Below, one piece after another: positions 54,101-56,990 of a stretch of 64,000 bases of DNA (its first letter is position 1; each line of letters opens with the position of its first letter). The stretch comes from Pycnopodia helianthoides. Its lineage: Eukaryota > Echinodermata > Asteroidea > Forcipulatida > Asteriidae. A program made the translations under genes and the position numbers. The DNA lies in assembly GCA_032158295.1 (NCBI GenBank), contig CM063252.1:16083952-16147951 (forward strand), written 5' to 3'. The notes beneath the pieces were generated by a model. It was not told the DNA's origin, searched no databases, and was given only the letters and a program-made list of their open reading frames with translations.

Positions 54101-56144
54101 CAGTCAGTAATATGGCATGTTGAGGGCGAGTGGATAAGAGCACCGGACTCGAGCTCTGGTGTTTCTGTTCAGCAGAGTGTGGGTTCAAGTCCCGGTCGTG
54201 ACACTGGTGTCCTTAAGCAAGACACTTAACCATTATTGCTGCGTCCTTCGGATGGGACGTAAAGCCGTTGGTCCCATGTGTTGTGTAATGCACGTAAAAA
54301 AGACCCAGTGTATCGAAAAAAGAAGGGGTTCGCCCCAGTGTTCCTGGTTTGATTGGCTGCATAAAAGTGTTTGGGTTTTCAGAAACACCGAAGAAACAAA
54401 GACCAAGAACTTGGACGTTTTTTGGGCGATTTCAATGTTTTTTAATTACATGGAAGAAAATTCAATAAGTAAGACAATTTTGATTACTTATTTTGCTCTA
54501 AAATGAAAAATCTTCAAGGTAATAATAGAGTTTGTAAACTCAAACTTTAAACACCAGCTTCCTGTTGTGTGAGGAAGTGTGCTTCACGCTTGAGTGGTCA
54601 AAGAACGTGGGCTGCAGCAGTTGTTTATGTCAAAAGAACTTGGGGCTGAAAGGGTTAAGTATAGTCACATAATGCTCATTATAATGGGTAGATAACCAAT
54701 GTGCTGCAAATATGCAGCATGTTTAAAATGTTGTCGTCATACGTTTCTTTAAAGGAACATTACAGAATTGGTAAGAAAAAAACTTGTAAAATATACTTTT
54801 TGATCACAGATTTACATAAAACTTACACGGTCTAATGATGATGATAGTAGAAAACATCCCTTGAAATATTTCTGTCTGAAATGCCATTTTTGATGAGAAA
54901 TTAATAAACTAATTTTCCGATTGGAGTTTATTGCTGAGTGGGCGTTTTATTCATTTGTTGAATCTATATGATTTCATGCAAATGTGTAATCGGTTTCTCG
55001 CTGTTTTCTCGTGACCCAGATGGCCGATCGATCTCAAACTTCTACAGGTTTGTCAGTTTATGTATATGGTGGATTACATAAAGTGCTTACACTGCCAGCA
55101 ACTGTTTTGTTAGCAAAAACCAATTCTGTAATGTTCCTTTAATTTTTTTGCTGAGGACAACCTAATGATGTAAAATATACCTGTGTATGCACAGTGGGGC
55201 TCTCATATCCACAGTCATAGTCTGTAAAGAAATTGTTGAGGTAGATTGTAACGGATGTCTACAGGCCGTCTAATTTTTTTGAAGAATATTCCGAGACTAC
55301 CCCTAAAGATGTTGGAACGCACCATATCCATCCGGGGAGATTAAACTTTAAAGACGAAGTAATCCCCTGCGTTGGCCAAGTTAATCTCCAAGCCAGCTGT
55401 TGGATATTAAATAATTATTATTTGTGATCCTCAATTTTCTTATGACGAGTAGTTTTTTTCTTACTGTTTCAATTTTAAAGGAACATTACAATATTGGTTT
55501 TTGCAAATAAAACTGTTGCTGGCAGTGGATAAGCACTTTATGTAATCCACCATATACATAGACTGACAAACCTGTAGAAGTTTGAGATCGATCGGTCATC
55601 TGGGTCACGAGAAAATAGTGAAAAACTGATGACACATTTGCATGAAATCATATAGATTCGAAACATGAATAAAACGCTCACTGAGCGATAAACTCCAATC
55701 AGAAAATTAGTTTATTCATTTCTCATCAAATATGGCATTTCAGACAGAAATATTTCAAGGGATGTTTTCTACTATCATCATTATTAGACCGTGTAAGTTT
55801 TATGTAAATCTGTGATCAAAAAGTATATTTTACAAGTTTTTTCTTACCATTTCTGTAATGTTCCTTTAAGTATGTGAGCTGCTCAATATACAATCTTCAA
55901 GACTCGTAGTTATTTATAAGTGCTGTATTTTTATTTTGTGCGTGTGTGCGTAGGTAAGGATGATCTGAGCATGTGCGAGATGAGTTTGGAGCAGACCGGC
56001 CTGACGCGCAAGCCCGGGGCCGAGATCCTGGAGCGGGAATTCGAGGAGGAGTGGAACCGTCACAACGGCCGTCAGCTCATGGCGGAGGCCATACGCAATG
56101 GGCTGGCGCGCAAGACCCACGCCACCGCACTGCTGGGAATGTAG
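12025..56144 (+). CDS. MYO6: Unconventional myosin VI heavy chain, 27 coding exons
   Basis: This is an actin-based motor that in animals walks to the pointed end of filaments in endocytosis, Golgi and adhesion roles. Exons: 12025-12144, 14622-14691, 19777-19850, 26357-26486, 27147-27252, 29162-29318, 30221-30385, 31255-31335, 35986-36166, 37004-37148, 38937-39186, 39747-39819, 41150-41277, 41696-41791, 42113-42269, 43775-43907, 45146-45276, 46146-46353, 47304-47456, 49052-49134, 49562-49806, 50315-50473, 51535-51633, 52121-52236, 53349-53480, 53874-54089, 55954-56144. Phases close to about 1266 residues if the two bases apparently missing from exon 15 are allowed for. Visible features are P-loop GESGAGKT (152-159), switch [10 protein letters not shown] (202-210), switch II DIAGFE (458-463), insert 1 (275-301), insert 2 (about 758-804), an IQ motif (817-828), a charged single alpha-helix (about 910-1030) and a cargo domain with an RRL motif (1101-1103). 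Vertebrate myosin VI is of similar length. The ATG has an in-frame TAA nine bases upstream. Confidence 0.97.
12204..12560 (+). mobile_element. tRNA-derived SINE family S1, near-complete copy
   Basis: The head carries a tRNA-like A box (TGGCCGAGCGG) and a B box (GGGTTCCAATCC). A conserved body (GTGTCCTTGAGCAAGACAC) and an ATT-rich tail follow. Other copies or fragments are near 4280-4420, 12620-12945, 27290-27715, 39383-39660, 40240-40566, 40660-41113, 46418-46750, 47470-48035, 49960-50130, 51800-52070 and 54112-54370. Mobilisation needs an outside LINE. Confidence 0.8.
13385..13955. mobile_element. Long foldback element
   Basis: Left arm 13385-13571 and right arm 13769-13955 are reverse complements over about 185 bases with few differences. 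The arms start with AATGCGCCGTATTTTTGACC and end with its complement. The core of about 197 bp is noncoding. The single strand would fold into a long hairpin. Confidence 0.85.
14109..14420. repeat. GATT/GATC simple repeats
   Basis: Two runs of four-base units (TTGATTGATTGATCGATTGA type) at about 14109-14228 and 14375-14420 are separated by unrelated AT-rich sequence in intron 1. Confidence 0.8.
14622..14691 (+). CDS. MYO6: MYO6 coding exon 2 (residues 41-63)
   Basis: It encodes [18 protein letters not shown] and onward. The segment FPAEED...VEDN is characteristic of the myosin VI N-terminal domain. The acceptor is TTGGCAG, the donor GTAAGT, and it ends in phase 1. Confidence 0.93.
15931..16400. 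mobile_element. Element E with 40-bp inverted ends
   Basis: Positions 15931-15970 and 16361-16400 are near-perfect reverse complements, starting AACTAGTGGTTTAAACCCGC. Weaker similarity extends outward to about 15911 and 16420. The interior is interrupted by a family B element at 16051-16304. No coding capacity. Confidence 0.85.
16051..16304. mobile_element. MITE family B, copy 1 (internally deleted, nested)
   Basis: It is bounded by TTAA, with ends TTAAAGGAACATTACAGAAT and the reverse complement. At 254 bp it is shorter than the 378-395 bp of the other copies, so part of the interior is missing. Confidence 0.85.
17119..17235 (+). mobile_element. tRNA-like SINE family S2 fragment
   Basis: A degenerate A box (TAGCTTAGCTGG) and a B box (GGTTCAAGTTCC) are followed by the family tail (CTACCCCAAATT). 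The cloverleaf is not intact, so it is not called as a tRNA gene. Confidence 0.6.
18576..18953. mobile_element. MITE family B, copy 2
   Basis: TTAA-bounded with AGGAACATTACAGAATTGGT at one end and the complement at the other. Orientation is opposite to copies 3-5. Confidence 0.88.
19777..19850 (+). CDS. MYO6: MYO6 coding exon 3 (residues 64-88)
   Basis: It encodes [19 protein letters not shown] and onward, the start of the motor core where the [10 protein letters not shown] segment is highly conserved among myosins. Donor GTAAGT, phase 0. Confidence 0.94.
20091..20239. mobile_element. Short MITE with GATTTCACAAAG ends
   Basis: The ends GGCCGATTTCACAAAG and CTTTGTGAAATCGGGCC are inverted. 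The 149-bp interior is noncoding. A related copy is at about 20553-20705 and a near-perfect hairpin relative is at 36781-36879. Confidence 0.65.
20418..20540. repeat. Unexpanded relative of the 34.3-35.0 kb repeat
   Basis: The segment around CATTTTACAAAGGGCACTTCCATTGG and the following GGGGCACCAAGGCCAAGACC matches pieces flanking 34285-35045. Here the CACCAAGGCCAAGACCAG unit occurs about once, while there it is amplified. Confidence 0.55.
21119..21430 (+). mobile_element. SINE family S2, fuller copy
   Basis: A 155-bp upstream module (GTGATCCCTCTGCTGCCGC and onward) precedes a tRNA-like module (TAGCTCAGTTGG A box, GGTCGCTGGTTCAAG B box) and an ACCCAGTCA-containing tail. The same order appears reversed at 36607-36938 and 50525-50735. 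Confidence 0.65.
22693..23010. mobile_element. Element H with GGCCTCGTCACACC ends
   Basis: Left end GGGCCTCGTCACACC and right end GGTGTGACACGGCCC are near-complementary over about 15 bases, enclosing about 290 bp of noncoding sequence. Confidence 0.65.
23118..23511. mobile_element. MITE family B, copy 3
   Basis: TTAA-bounded, 394 bp, with the AGGAACATTACAGAA end. The interior includes GCTCAGTGAGCGTTTTATTC. Confidence 0.9.
23731..24069. mobile_element. Element J, copy 1
   Basis: The ends carry GGGTTCTGCCCAG and GGGCAGAACCCTG. The element is repeated in reverse orientation at 32777-33136, where the ends are clearer (CTATAGCAGTGTTCTGCCCA and the complement). Confidence 0.65.
24234..24458. mobile_element. 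MITE family D, complete copy
   Basis: TTAA-bounded, 225 bp, with ends TTAACCTCCTACTGTC and GACAGCAAGAGGGTTAA. Confidence 0.82.
25072..25330. repeat. Tandem duplication of about 131 bp
   Basis: Two almost identical copies run head-to-tail, each containing TTAGAAATCCAACTTGATTT and GAACGTGCATTGTACAGCG. The open frame it creates on the minus strand is a product of the duplication, not a gene. Confidence 0.85.
25397..25550 (+). mobile_element. tRNA-like SINE S2 with the best-preserved boxes
   Basis: It has TAGCTCAGTTGG (A box), a possible Asn-type GTT anticodon loop and GGTTCGATTCC (B box). The acceptor stem pairs at only about five of seven positions, and a shared SINE tail follows, so I call a SINE and not a tRNA gene. 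Confidence 0.7.
26357..26486 (+). CDS. MYO6: MYO6 coding exon 4 (residues 89-131)
   Basis: It encodes [20 protein letters not shown] and then [14 protein letters not shown]. The NPY and PPHVFA segments are motor hallmarks. The donor GTAAGT leaves phase 1. Its 3' third is duplicated downstream at about 26589-26742. Confidence 0.95.
26589..26742 (+). pseudogene. Partial duplicate of MYO6 exon 4 and its donor region
   Basis: It repeats about 26431-26588 (the last third of exon 4 plus the start of intron 4). Relative to the original it lacks single bases in several short runs, and the donor GT is AT at 26643-26644. No upstream acceptor accompanies it, so it could not act as an exon. Confidence 0.8.
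27147..27252 (+). CDS. MYO6: MYO6 coding exon 5 with P-loop (residues 132-166)
   Basis: It contains the nucleotide-binding P-loop GESGAGKT at residues 152-159. The codon split across exons 5 and 6 restores an arginine (ILRYLTE). This requires the exon to end at AG before GCAAGT, so the donor is GC instead of GT. Confidence 0.94.
27290..27715 (-). mobile_element. SINE family S1, reversed copy
   Basis: On plus it runs from an AAT-repeat tail and TATTTATATAGCGCC through the SINE body to the reversed B box (GGGACTCGAACCCAC) and A box (CTCGGCCACGAC). It lies directly beside a LINE fragment with a similar tail. Confidence 0.8.
27781..28470 (-). mobile_element. LINE 3' fragment (RT-type ORF C terminus and tail)
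   Basis: The minus-strand frame ending at the TAG at 28277-28275 encodes [17 protein letters not shown] and [18 protein letters not shown], typical of the C terminus of CR1/L2-like non-LTR retrotransposon polyproteins. The tail toward lower coordinates ends in a run of ATT units. Part of the tail is repeated (27849-27966 and 28044-28163). The 5' portion is missing. Confidence 0.75.
28751..29063. mobile_element. MITE family A, complete copy
   Basis: Inverted ends TAGACCTTTC and GAAAGGTCT enclose about 310 bp of noncoding sequence in intron 5, just upstream of exon 6. Confidence 0.72.
29162..29318 (+). CDS. MYO6: MYO6 coding exon 6 with switch I (residues 167-219)
   Basis: It encodes [12 protein letters not shown], then [13 protein letters not shown] and switch [10 protein letters not shown] (202-210), which coordinate nucleotide. 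Acceptor CTCTAG, donor GTACCA, phase 0. Confidence 0.95.
30221..30385 (+). CDS. MYO6: MYO6 coding exon 7 (residues 220-274)
   Basis: It encodes [15 protein letters not shown], then [15 protein letters not shown], the conserved upper 50K core after switch I. Acceptor TTATAG, donor GTACGT, phase 0. A G-rich run follows the donor. Confidence 0.95.
31255..31335 (+). CDS. MYO6: MYO6 coding exon 8, insert 1 (residues 275-301)
   Basis: This 27-codon exon ([18 protein letters not shown] and onward) coincides with insert 1, a segment near the nucleotide pocket found only in myosin VI. Both borders are phase 0, so the insert is a cleanly cassette-like exon. Confidence 0.92.
32212..32557. mobile_element. 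Element I with GGGCTCGAATTTG ends
   Basis: AGGGCTCGAATTTG at the left and CAAATTCGAGCCCTG at the right are inverted, 346 bp apart. A related copy around 50850-51495 is interrupted by a family C element. Confidence 0.72.
32575..32757. mobile_element. Element K, short copy
   Basis: It runs from GTTTTAGCCAGGGTTTGGTA to TCTGGCTAACACTATG and shares the GTCCAAA and TTTACATGTAAATGACAG segments with 34330-34720, but has the internal unit about once. Confidence 0.65.
32777..33136. mobile_element. Element J, copy 2
   Basis: Ends CCTATAGCAGTGTTCTGCCC and GGGCAGAACCCTGCTATAGG are inverted. It is the reverse-orientation relative of 23731-24069. Confidence 0.75.
33275..33661. mobile_element. MITE family B, copy 4
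   Basis: TTAA-bounded, 387 bp, same orientation as copy 3. Confidence 0.9.
33922..34147. mobile_element. MITE family G, copy 1
   Basis: Inverted ends TAGATAG and CTATCTA. The interior includes GCGTCAAACACTCAACTTAT and AAGATGGCCGATTTACG. Nearly the same sequence is at 47485-47710, and a diverged copy is at 56317-56567. Confidence 0.8.
34330..34720. mobile_element. hAT-like element K with 8-bp target duplication
   Basis: CTTCCATT occurs immediately outside both ends (34322-34329 and 34721-34728). The ends (CATGGTTTTAGCC and GCTAACACTATG) are imperfect inverted repeats. The interior has about five tandem 55-bp units (about 34394-34665) absent from the copy at 32575-32757. An 8-bp duplication is usual for hAT transposons. 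Confidence 0.75.
34755..35045. repeat. Irregular GC-rich array of CACCAAGGCCAAGACCAGGG-type units
   Basis: Roughly 15 units of about 16-20 bp vary in length, mostly by one-base losses or gains in G and C runs. Frames on both strands look like Gly/Leu/Pro-rich proteins but break repeatedly; none is taken as coding. Confidence 0.85.
35201..35394. mobile_element. MITE family D, truncated
   Basis: It matches family D from the TGGTTTTGAATGATAGAT segment to the GTAGGAGGGTTAA end; the other terminus is missing. Confidence 0.75.
35986..36166 (+). CDS. MYO6: MYO6 coding exon 9 (residues 302-361)
   Basis: It encodes [18 protein letters not shown], then [15 protein letters not shown], a segment strongly conserved in all myosins. 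Acceptor CTTACAG, donor GTACAT, phase 1. Confidence 0.95.
36607..36938 (-). mobile_element. SINE family S2, reversed and interrupted
   Basis: The reversed tRNA-like module (36607-36697) and upstream module continue to about 36780, are interrupted by a hairpin element, and resume at 36880-36938 (CCAAGTTTGCGAAACAACCTGGGAAG). Confidence 0.72.
36781..36879. mobile_element. 99-bp hairpin MITE inserted in SINE S2
   Basis: Arms of about 42 bases (GGTCGATTTCACAAAACTCT and its complement) flank a loop of about 15 bases. CCAGG occurs on both sides (36776-36780 and 36880-36884). The SINE copy at 21119-21430 has the uninterrupted target. Confidence 0.88.
37004..37148 (+). CDS. MYO6: MYO6 coding exon 10 with TEDS-site serine (residues 362-409)
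   Basis: It encodes [13 protein letters not shown] and [19 protein letters not shown]. Counting 16 residues back from the conserved DALAK aspartate puts Ser407 at the TEDS-rule position in the actin-contacting loop, where vertebrate myosin VI has threonine. Phase 2 donor GTAAGT. Confidence 0.93.
37159..38440 (-). mobile_element. LINE-derived fragment containing an expanded 21-bp array
   Basis: Minus-strand reading outside the array shows [19 protein letters not shown] (about 38345-38420), a segment seen after the reverse-transcriptase domain of non-LTR elements, and at the far side [20 protein letters not shown] (about 37205-37290). The array between repeats the codons for GLSCFEE or an alternative frame of it. 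Confidence 0.75.
37277..38297. repeat. Array of about 48 units of 21 bp in MYO6 intron 10
   Basis: The unit is CCTCAAAGCAAGAAAGGCCTT. Units at both ends are nearly perfect, whereas those at about 37440-38160 carry many one-base losses. Frames remain open on both strands only because 21 is a multiple of three. Confidence 0.92.
38937..39186 (+). CDS. MYO6: MYO6 coding exon 11 with switch II and relay (residues 410-493)
   Basis: It encodes [19 protein letters not shown], switch II DIAGFE (458-463) and [17 protein letters not shown], all diagnostic of the motor. It is the longest exon, with a TTTCAG acceptor, a GTAGGA donor and phase 0 at the end. Confidence 0.96.
39383..41113. other. MYO6 introns 11-12: SINE S1 fragments and a duplicated segment
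   Basis: Apart from exon 12 (39747-39819), the stretch holds reversed S1 (about 39383-39660), forward S1 (about 40240-40566) and reversed S1 (about 40660-41113). A segment with GGGAACGTTGGCGGCCTGTG occurs twice (about 40791-40870 and 40937-41018). No further gene is seen. Confidence 0.6.
39747..39819 (+). CDS. MYO6: MYO6 coding exon 12 (residues 494-517)
   Basis: It encodes [20 protein letters not shown] and continues into the split aspartate codon. The EGLGVN and VDNQD segments match myosin VI. Acceptor CTGTAG, donor GTAAGT, phase 1. Confidence 0.94.
41150..41277 (+). CDS. MYO6: MYO6 coding exon 13 (residues 518-560)
   Basis: It encodes [20 protein letters not shown], then [14 protein letters not shown]. 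Acceptor TTTGCAG, donor GTAGGT, phase 0. Confidence 0.94.
41696..41791 (+). CDS. MYO6: MYO6 coding exon 14 (residues 561-592)
   Basis: It encodes [19 protein letters not shown], then [12 protein letters not shown], the lower 50K region. Both borders are phase 0. Confidence 0.95.
42113..42269 (+). CDS. MYO6: MYO6 coding exon 15, frameshifted as written (residues 593-645)
   Basis: It opens with [18 protein letters not shown] and runs to LPFISKL, after which the written sequence shifts and meets a TGA. Tandem copies of the tail that follow show GCTGGCC and ATGAAATT where this copy has GCTGCC and ATGAATT. Two one-base losses therefore account for the break and would give 159 bases, the length that keeps exon 16 in phase. 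Confidence 0.82.
42208..42935. repeat. Tandem copies of the exon 15 tail plus donor
   Basis: The segment GGTCCACCTGCCCTTCCC through the donor GTAGGTCACC repeats with ends at 42269, 42388, 42510, 42635, about 42758, about 42816 (short) and 42935, a period of about 119-125 bp. Copies alternate with runs of C. No acceptor AG lies before the extra copies, so they are not exons. Confidence 0.92.
43195..43450 (-). mobile_element. tRNA-derived SINE family S3
   Basis: Reversed B box (GGGATTCGAACCCACGACC) and A box (CCACCGAGCTAGCCC) lie within a unit whose ends both carry GTATTAA...GCACTGTATAC-type sequence. The family D element at 43453-43683 interrupts the second such sequence. Confidence 0.6.
43453..43683. 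mobile_element. MITE family D, insertion with in-window empty site
   Basis: 231 bp between TTAA copies. Flanks read GTGTA-TTAA and TTAA-GCACTGTATAC. The empty counterpart TGTATTAAGCACTGTATAC is at 43198-43216. Confidence 0.88.
43775..43907 (+). CDS. MYO6: MYO6 coding exon 16 (residues 646-689)
   Basis: It encodes [20 protein letters not shown], then IKPN and [11 protein letters not shown], the strut and actin-binding helix leading to the SH1 region. Acceptor TATCCAG, donor GTAAGA, phase 1. Confidence 0.95.
44536..44907 (+). mobile_element. SINE-like family S4
   Basis: A head with TTGGCGTAATGGTATCTTGCC and a B-box-like CAGTTCAAATC precedes a body with TTTCCCTGGAATATTTCTCT and a tail ending AACCAAAATAAATTAAATGA. 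The head appears twice (about 44545 and 44645). Related copies are near 21930-22080 and 53550-53720. Confidence 0.6.
45146..45276 (+). CDS. MYO6: MYO6 coding exon 17 (residues 690-733)
   Basis: It encodes [16 protein letters not shown], followed by YDMYKKYMP and DPRLFCK, in the converter region. Acceptor GTCCAG, donor GTATGG, phase 0. Confidence 0.95.
46146..46353 (+). CDS. MYO6: MYO6 coding exon 18 with reverse-gear insert 2 (residues 734-802)
   Basis: It encodes [18 protein letters not shown] and then the lever segment with [14 protein letters not shown]. This corresponds to insert 2, the myosin-VI-specific piece that redirects the lever arm and reverses directionality and binds calmodulin. 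Its presence supports class VI identity. Phase 1. Confidence 0.96.
46418..46750 (+). mobile_element. SINE S1 interrupted by a hairpin MITE
   Basis: The S1 head (GGCGTGTTGTGGCCGAGCGG) ends around 46527. A hairpin with ends GGGCCTAATTTCATGG and CCATGAAATTGGGCCC spans 46528-46648. The S1 body then resumes (CTTCAGCAAGATACTTAAAC). Confidence 0.72.
46833..47130. mobile_element. MITE family A, inverted copy
   Basis: It starts ATAGACCTTTCC and ends GAAAGGTTTA, in reverse orientation relative to 28751-29063, immediately upstream of exon 19. Confidence 0.7.
47304..47456 (+). CDS. MYO6: MYO6 coding exon 19 with IQ motif (residues 803-853)
   Basis: It encodes [20 protein letters not shown], giving one IQ motif (Ile817-Gln818, Arg822, Arg828) for a calmodulin light chain, then the start of the lever-arm extension. 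Acceptor TTACCAG, donor GTATGT, phase 1. Confidence 0.94.
47470..48035 (-). mobile_element. SINE S1, reversed, split by family G
   Basis: The tail begins at about 47470, is split by the G element, and continues to the reversed boxes (GGGATTCGAACCCACAC and CGCTCGGCCATGACAC) ending near 48035. Confidence 0.75.
47485..47710. mobile_element. MITE family G, copy 2, inside a SINE S1 tail
   Basis: Ends TAGATAGTTCCC and CTATCTA. The flanks AACTAGTTCTTATA and TAGCGCATTTCAC join to a normal S1 tail like that at about 51825, which shows the insertion. Confidence 0.83.
48579..48755. mobile_element. MITE with GGGCCCAATTTCATAG end
   Basis: The left end GGGCCCAATTTCATAGAGCT and right end GTATGGAATGGGCC are imperfectly inverted. 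It is related to 19109-19370 and 62128-62390. Confidence 0.6.
48766..48977. repeat. Tandem array, about 50-56 bp unit
   Basis: About four to five copies of a unit containing TTAGCTCTTTGTGAAATAGA and GGGACATTGAGCAACTAGG. The last copy is shortened by scattered one-base losses. Confidence 0.85.
49052..49134 (+). CDS. MYO6: MYO6 coding exon 20 (residues 854-881)
   Basis: It encodes [20 protein letters not shown] and onward, part of the three-helix lever-arm extension after the IQ motif. This region is poorly conserved, so support is mainly from the splice sites (CATTACAG, GTGAGA) and phase. A run of about 18 cytosines follows the donor. Confidence 0.88.
49562..49806 (+). CDS. MYO6: MYO6 coding exon 21, start of single alpha-helix (residues 882-962)
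   Basis: It encodes [14 protein letters not shown], then a long Glu/Arg/Lys-rich stretch ([18 protein letters not shown] and onward), the single alpha-helix that extends the lever. The donor reads GTCGGC, a weak match, but the split arginine codon and phase 2 require this border. Confidence 0.92.
50315..50473 (+). CDS. MYO6: MYO6 coding exon 22, single alpha-helix (residues 963-1015)
   Basis: It continues the charged helix ([20 protein letters not shown] and onward). Acceptor CTGTTTAG, donor GTATGT, phase 2. Confidence 0.92.
50525..50735 (-). mobile_element. SINE family S2, reversed copy
   Basis: Reversed tail (TTGGGTTGAACGAAG), B box (GACTTGAACCAGTGACC), A box (CCAACTGAGCTACC) and upstream module ending near CAGAGGGATCACC. 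Confidence 0.72.
50971..51352. mobile_element. MITE family C, copy 1, nested in element I
   Basis: TTAA-bounded, 382 bp, with ends TTAAAGACACTGGACACC and GTGTCCAGTGCCTTTAA. Flanking sequence on both sides matches element I (32212-32557). Confidence 0.82.
51535..51633 (+). CDS. MYO6: MYO6 coding exon 23 (residues 1016-1048)
   Basis: It encodes [20 protein letters not shown] and then a short acidic linker. The segment LEQERRDxELALRxAQ is diagnostic of myosin VI. Acceptor ATTGCAG, donor GTAAAG, phase 2. Confidence 0.94.
52121..52236 (+). CDS. MYO6: MYO6 coding exon 24 (residues 1049-1087)
   Basis: It encodes an alanine-rich linker, then [18 protein letters not shown], nearly invariant in myosin VI. 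The linker is much shorter than the corresponding vertebrate region. Acceptor TTCCCAG, donor GTAGGC, phase 1. Confidence 0.95.
52237..53348. other. MYO6 intron 24, nothing identified
   Basis: It includes two loosely repeated segments, TACTGATACC(T/C)CACCATGCAATGCCTCAA (about 52505 and 53287) and TTGACATAGTGGA (about 52448 and 52623). I see no exon, RNA gene or recognisable transposon. Confidence 0.5.
53349..53480 (+). CDS. MYO6: MYO6 coding exon 25 with RRL cargo motif (residues 1088-1131)
   Basis: It encodes [20 protein letters not shown], carrying the RRL motif (1101-1103) used by adaptors such as optineurin in vertebrates and lying in the ubiquitin-binding MyUb segment. Phase 1. Confidence 0.96.
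53874..54089 (+). CDS. MYO6: MYO6 coding exon 26, cargo-binding domain (residues 1132-1203)
   Basis: A proline/alanine-rich linker is followed by [11 protein letters not shown] and [20 protein letters not shown]. The segment aligned with the vertebrate WWY adaptor motif reads VWY (1176-1178). Acceptor GTCTAG, donor GTGAGA, phase 1. Confidence 0.95.
54112..54370 (+). mobile_element. SINE S1, forward copy
   Basis: A-box-like GGGCGAGTGG, B box GGGTTCAAGTCCC, then CCTTAAGCAAGACACTTAACC and the conserved body to GTTCCTGGTTTGATTGGC. Confidence 0.75.
54749..55142. mobile_element. MITE family B, copy 5
   Basis: TTAA-bounded, 394 bp, forward orientation like copies 3 and 4, in MYO6 intron 26. Confidence 0.9.
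55475..55869. mobile_element. MITE family B, copy 6
   Basis: TTAA-bounded, 395 bp, opposite orientation to copy 5 and about 330 bp from it, immediately upstream of the terminal coding exon. Confidence 0.9.
55954..56144 (+). CDS. MYO6: MYO6 terminal coding exon 27 (residues 1204-1266)
   Basis: It encodes [20 protein letters not shown], then the final helices with [10 protein letters not shown], and stops at TAG 56142-56144. The ending resembles that of vertebrate myosin VI. Confidence 0.95.
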
Positions 56145-56316
56145 ATTTGGACGTCCTCATCACCCCCCGGAAAGTATAGGTAAACACCGACCGCAGATAG
56201 GTTATTAGAATGACAGAGGTGTGACTCTGTAGAGAGTAATTTCAACTCATAGTTAAAAATGTAACGGCCGTGATATGTGCCTAATCAGAATTTGGTTTGA
56301 AAGCGGTTACTAGCAA

Positions 56317-56567
56317 TAGACAGTTCTCTGATTGACGCCATCTTTTACTGGCAGCTTGGGTTTTGACGTTGAGCCGCGTCAAGTGTTCTAACTTTTCCAC
56401 GCAGCCGAGCGCTTCACCGACCAATCGTGCACGGACTTTTTATAGACGCCTGCGTGTCGCATGTGGTGTTTACGCATTCACGCACAGCTGTGCGAAAAAA
56501 AAAAAAAATGATTTGCCTGTCAAGATGACCATTTTTACACTGTGACGCCAAGTGGGAACTGTCTATA
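56317..56567. mobile_element. MITE family G, diverged copy in the 3' region of MYO6
   Basis: Ends TAGACAGTT and AACTGTCTA, with GACGCCATCTTTTACTGGC and CGTCAAGTGTTCTAACTTT matching family G. It starts only 172 bases after the stop codon and may be part of the mRNA. Confidence 0.7.
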
Positions 56568-56984
56568 GTCGATGAAGATACTTAGAGATGCAGACATTTC
56601 AAAATCATGGGATAAATTCAACTCAAGGCATCTTGGCCTACTAAAATATATATATACGTGCCGATACATGTACATACATGTAGGTCTTCAAATAGAAAAG
56701 TATCAGGAGAACATTTGAGTACCTTCCCCCACCCAATGTAAAAAAGATCCACAAATAGAACGTATTTGACGTCACATCAGGGACTGGTTTCACGCTGGTT
56801 ACCTGAGGCACTGGTGCTTCAGTGTTGATTTCGCTTTTCATTTCTCCACGGGTCTTTGCTGGGAACCATGCAGGGCGCCGCCAACGGGCGGGGAAAAAAA
56901 AAGCACTAGTTCAAAAAATCGAAAAAAGTGGGAGGGGCTAGTTTTCCTGAACAAGTTTCAAGGAAAACTCCACACTTACGACCA

Positions 56985-56990
56985 AATAAA
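56985..56990 (+). promoter_or_regulatory. Candidate polyadenylation signal
   Basis: An AATAAA lies about 840 bases after the MYO6 stop codon; another is at 58254-58259. Nothing in the sequence shows which, if either, is used. Confidence 0.25.
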
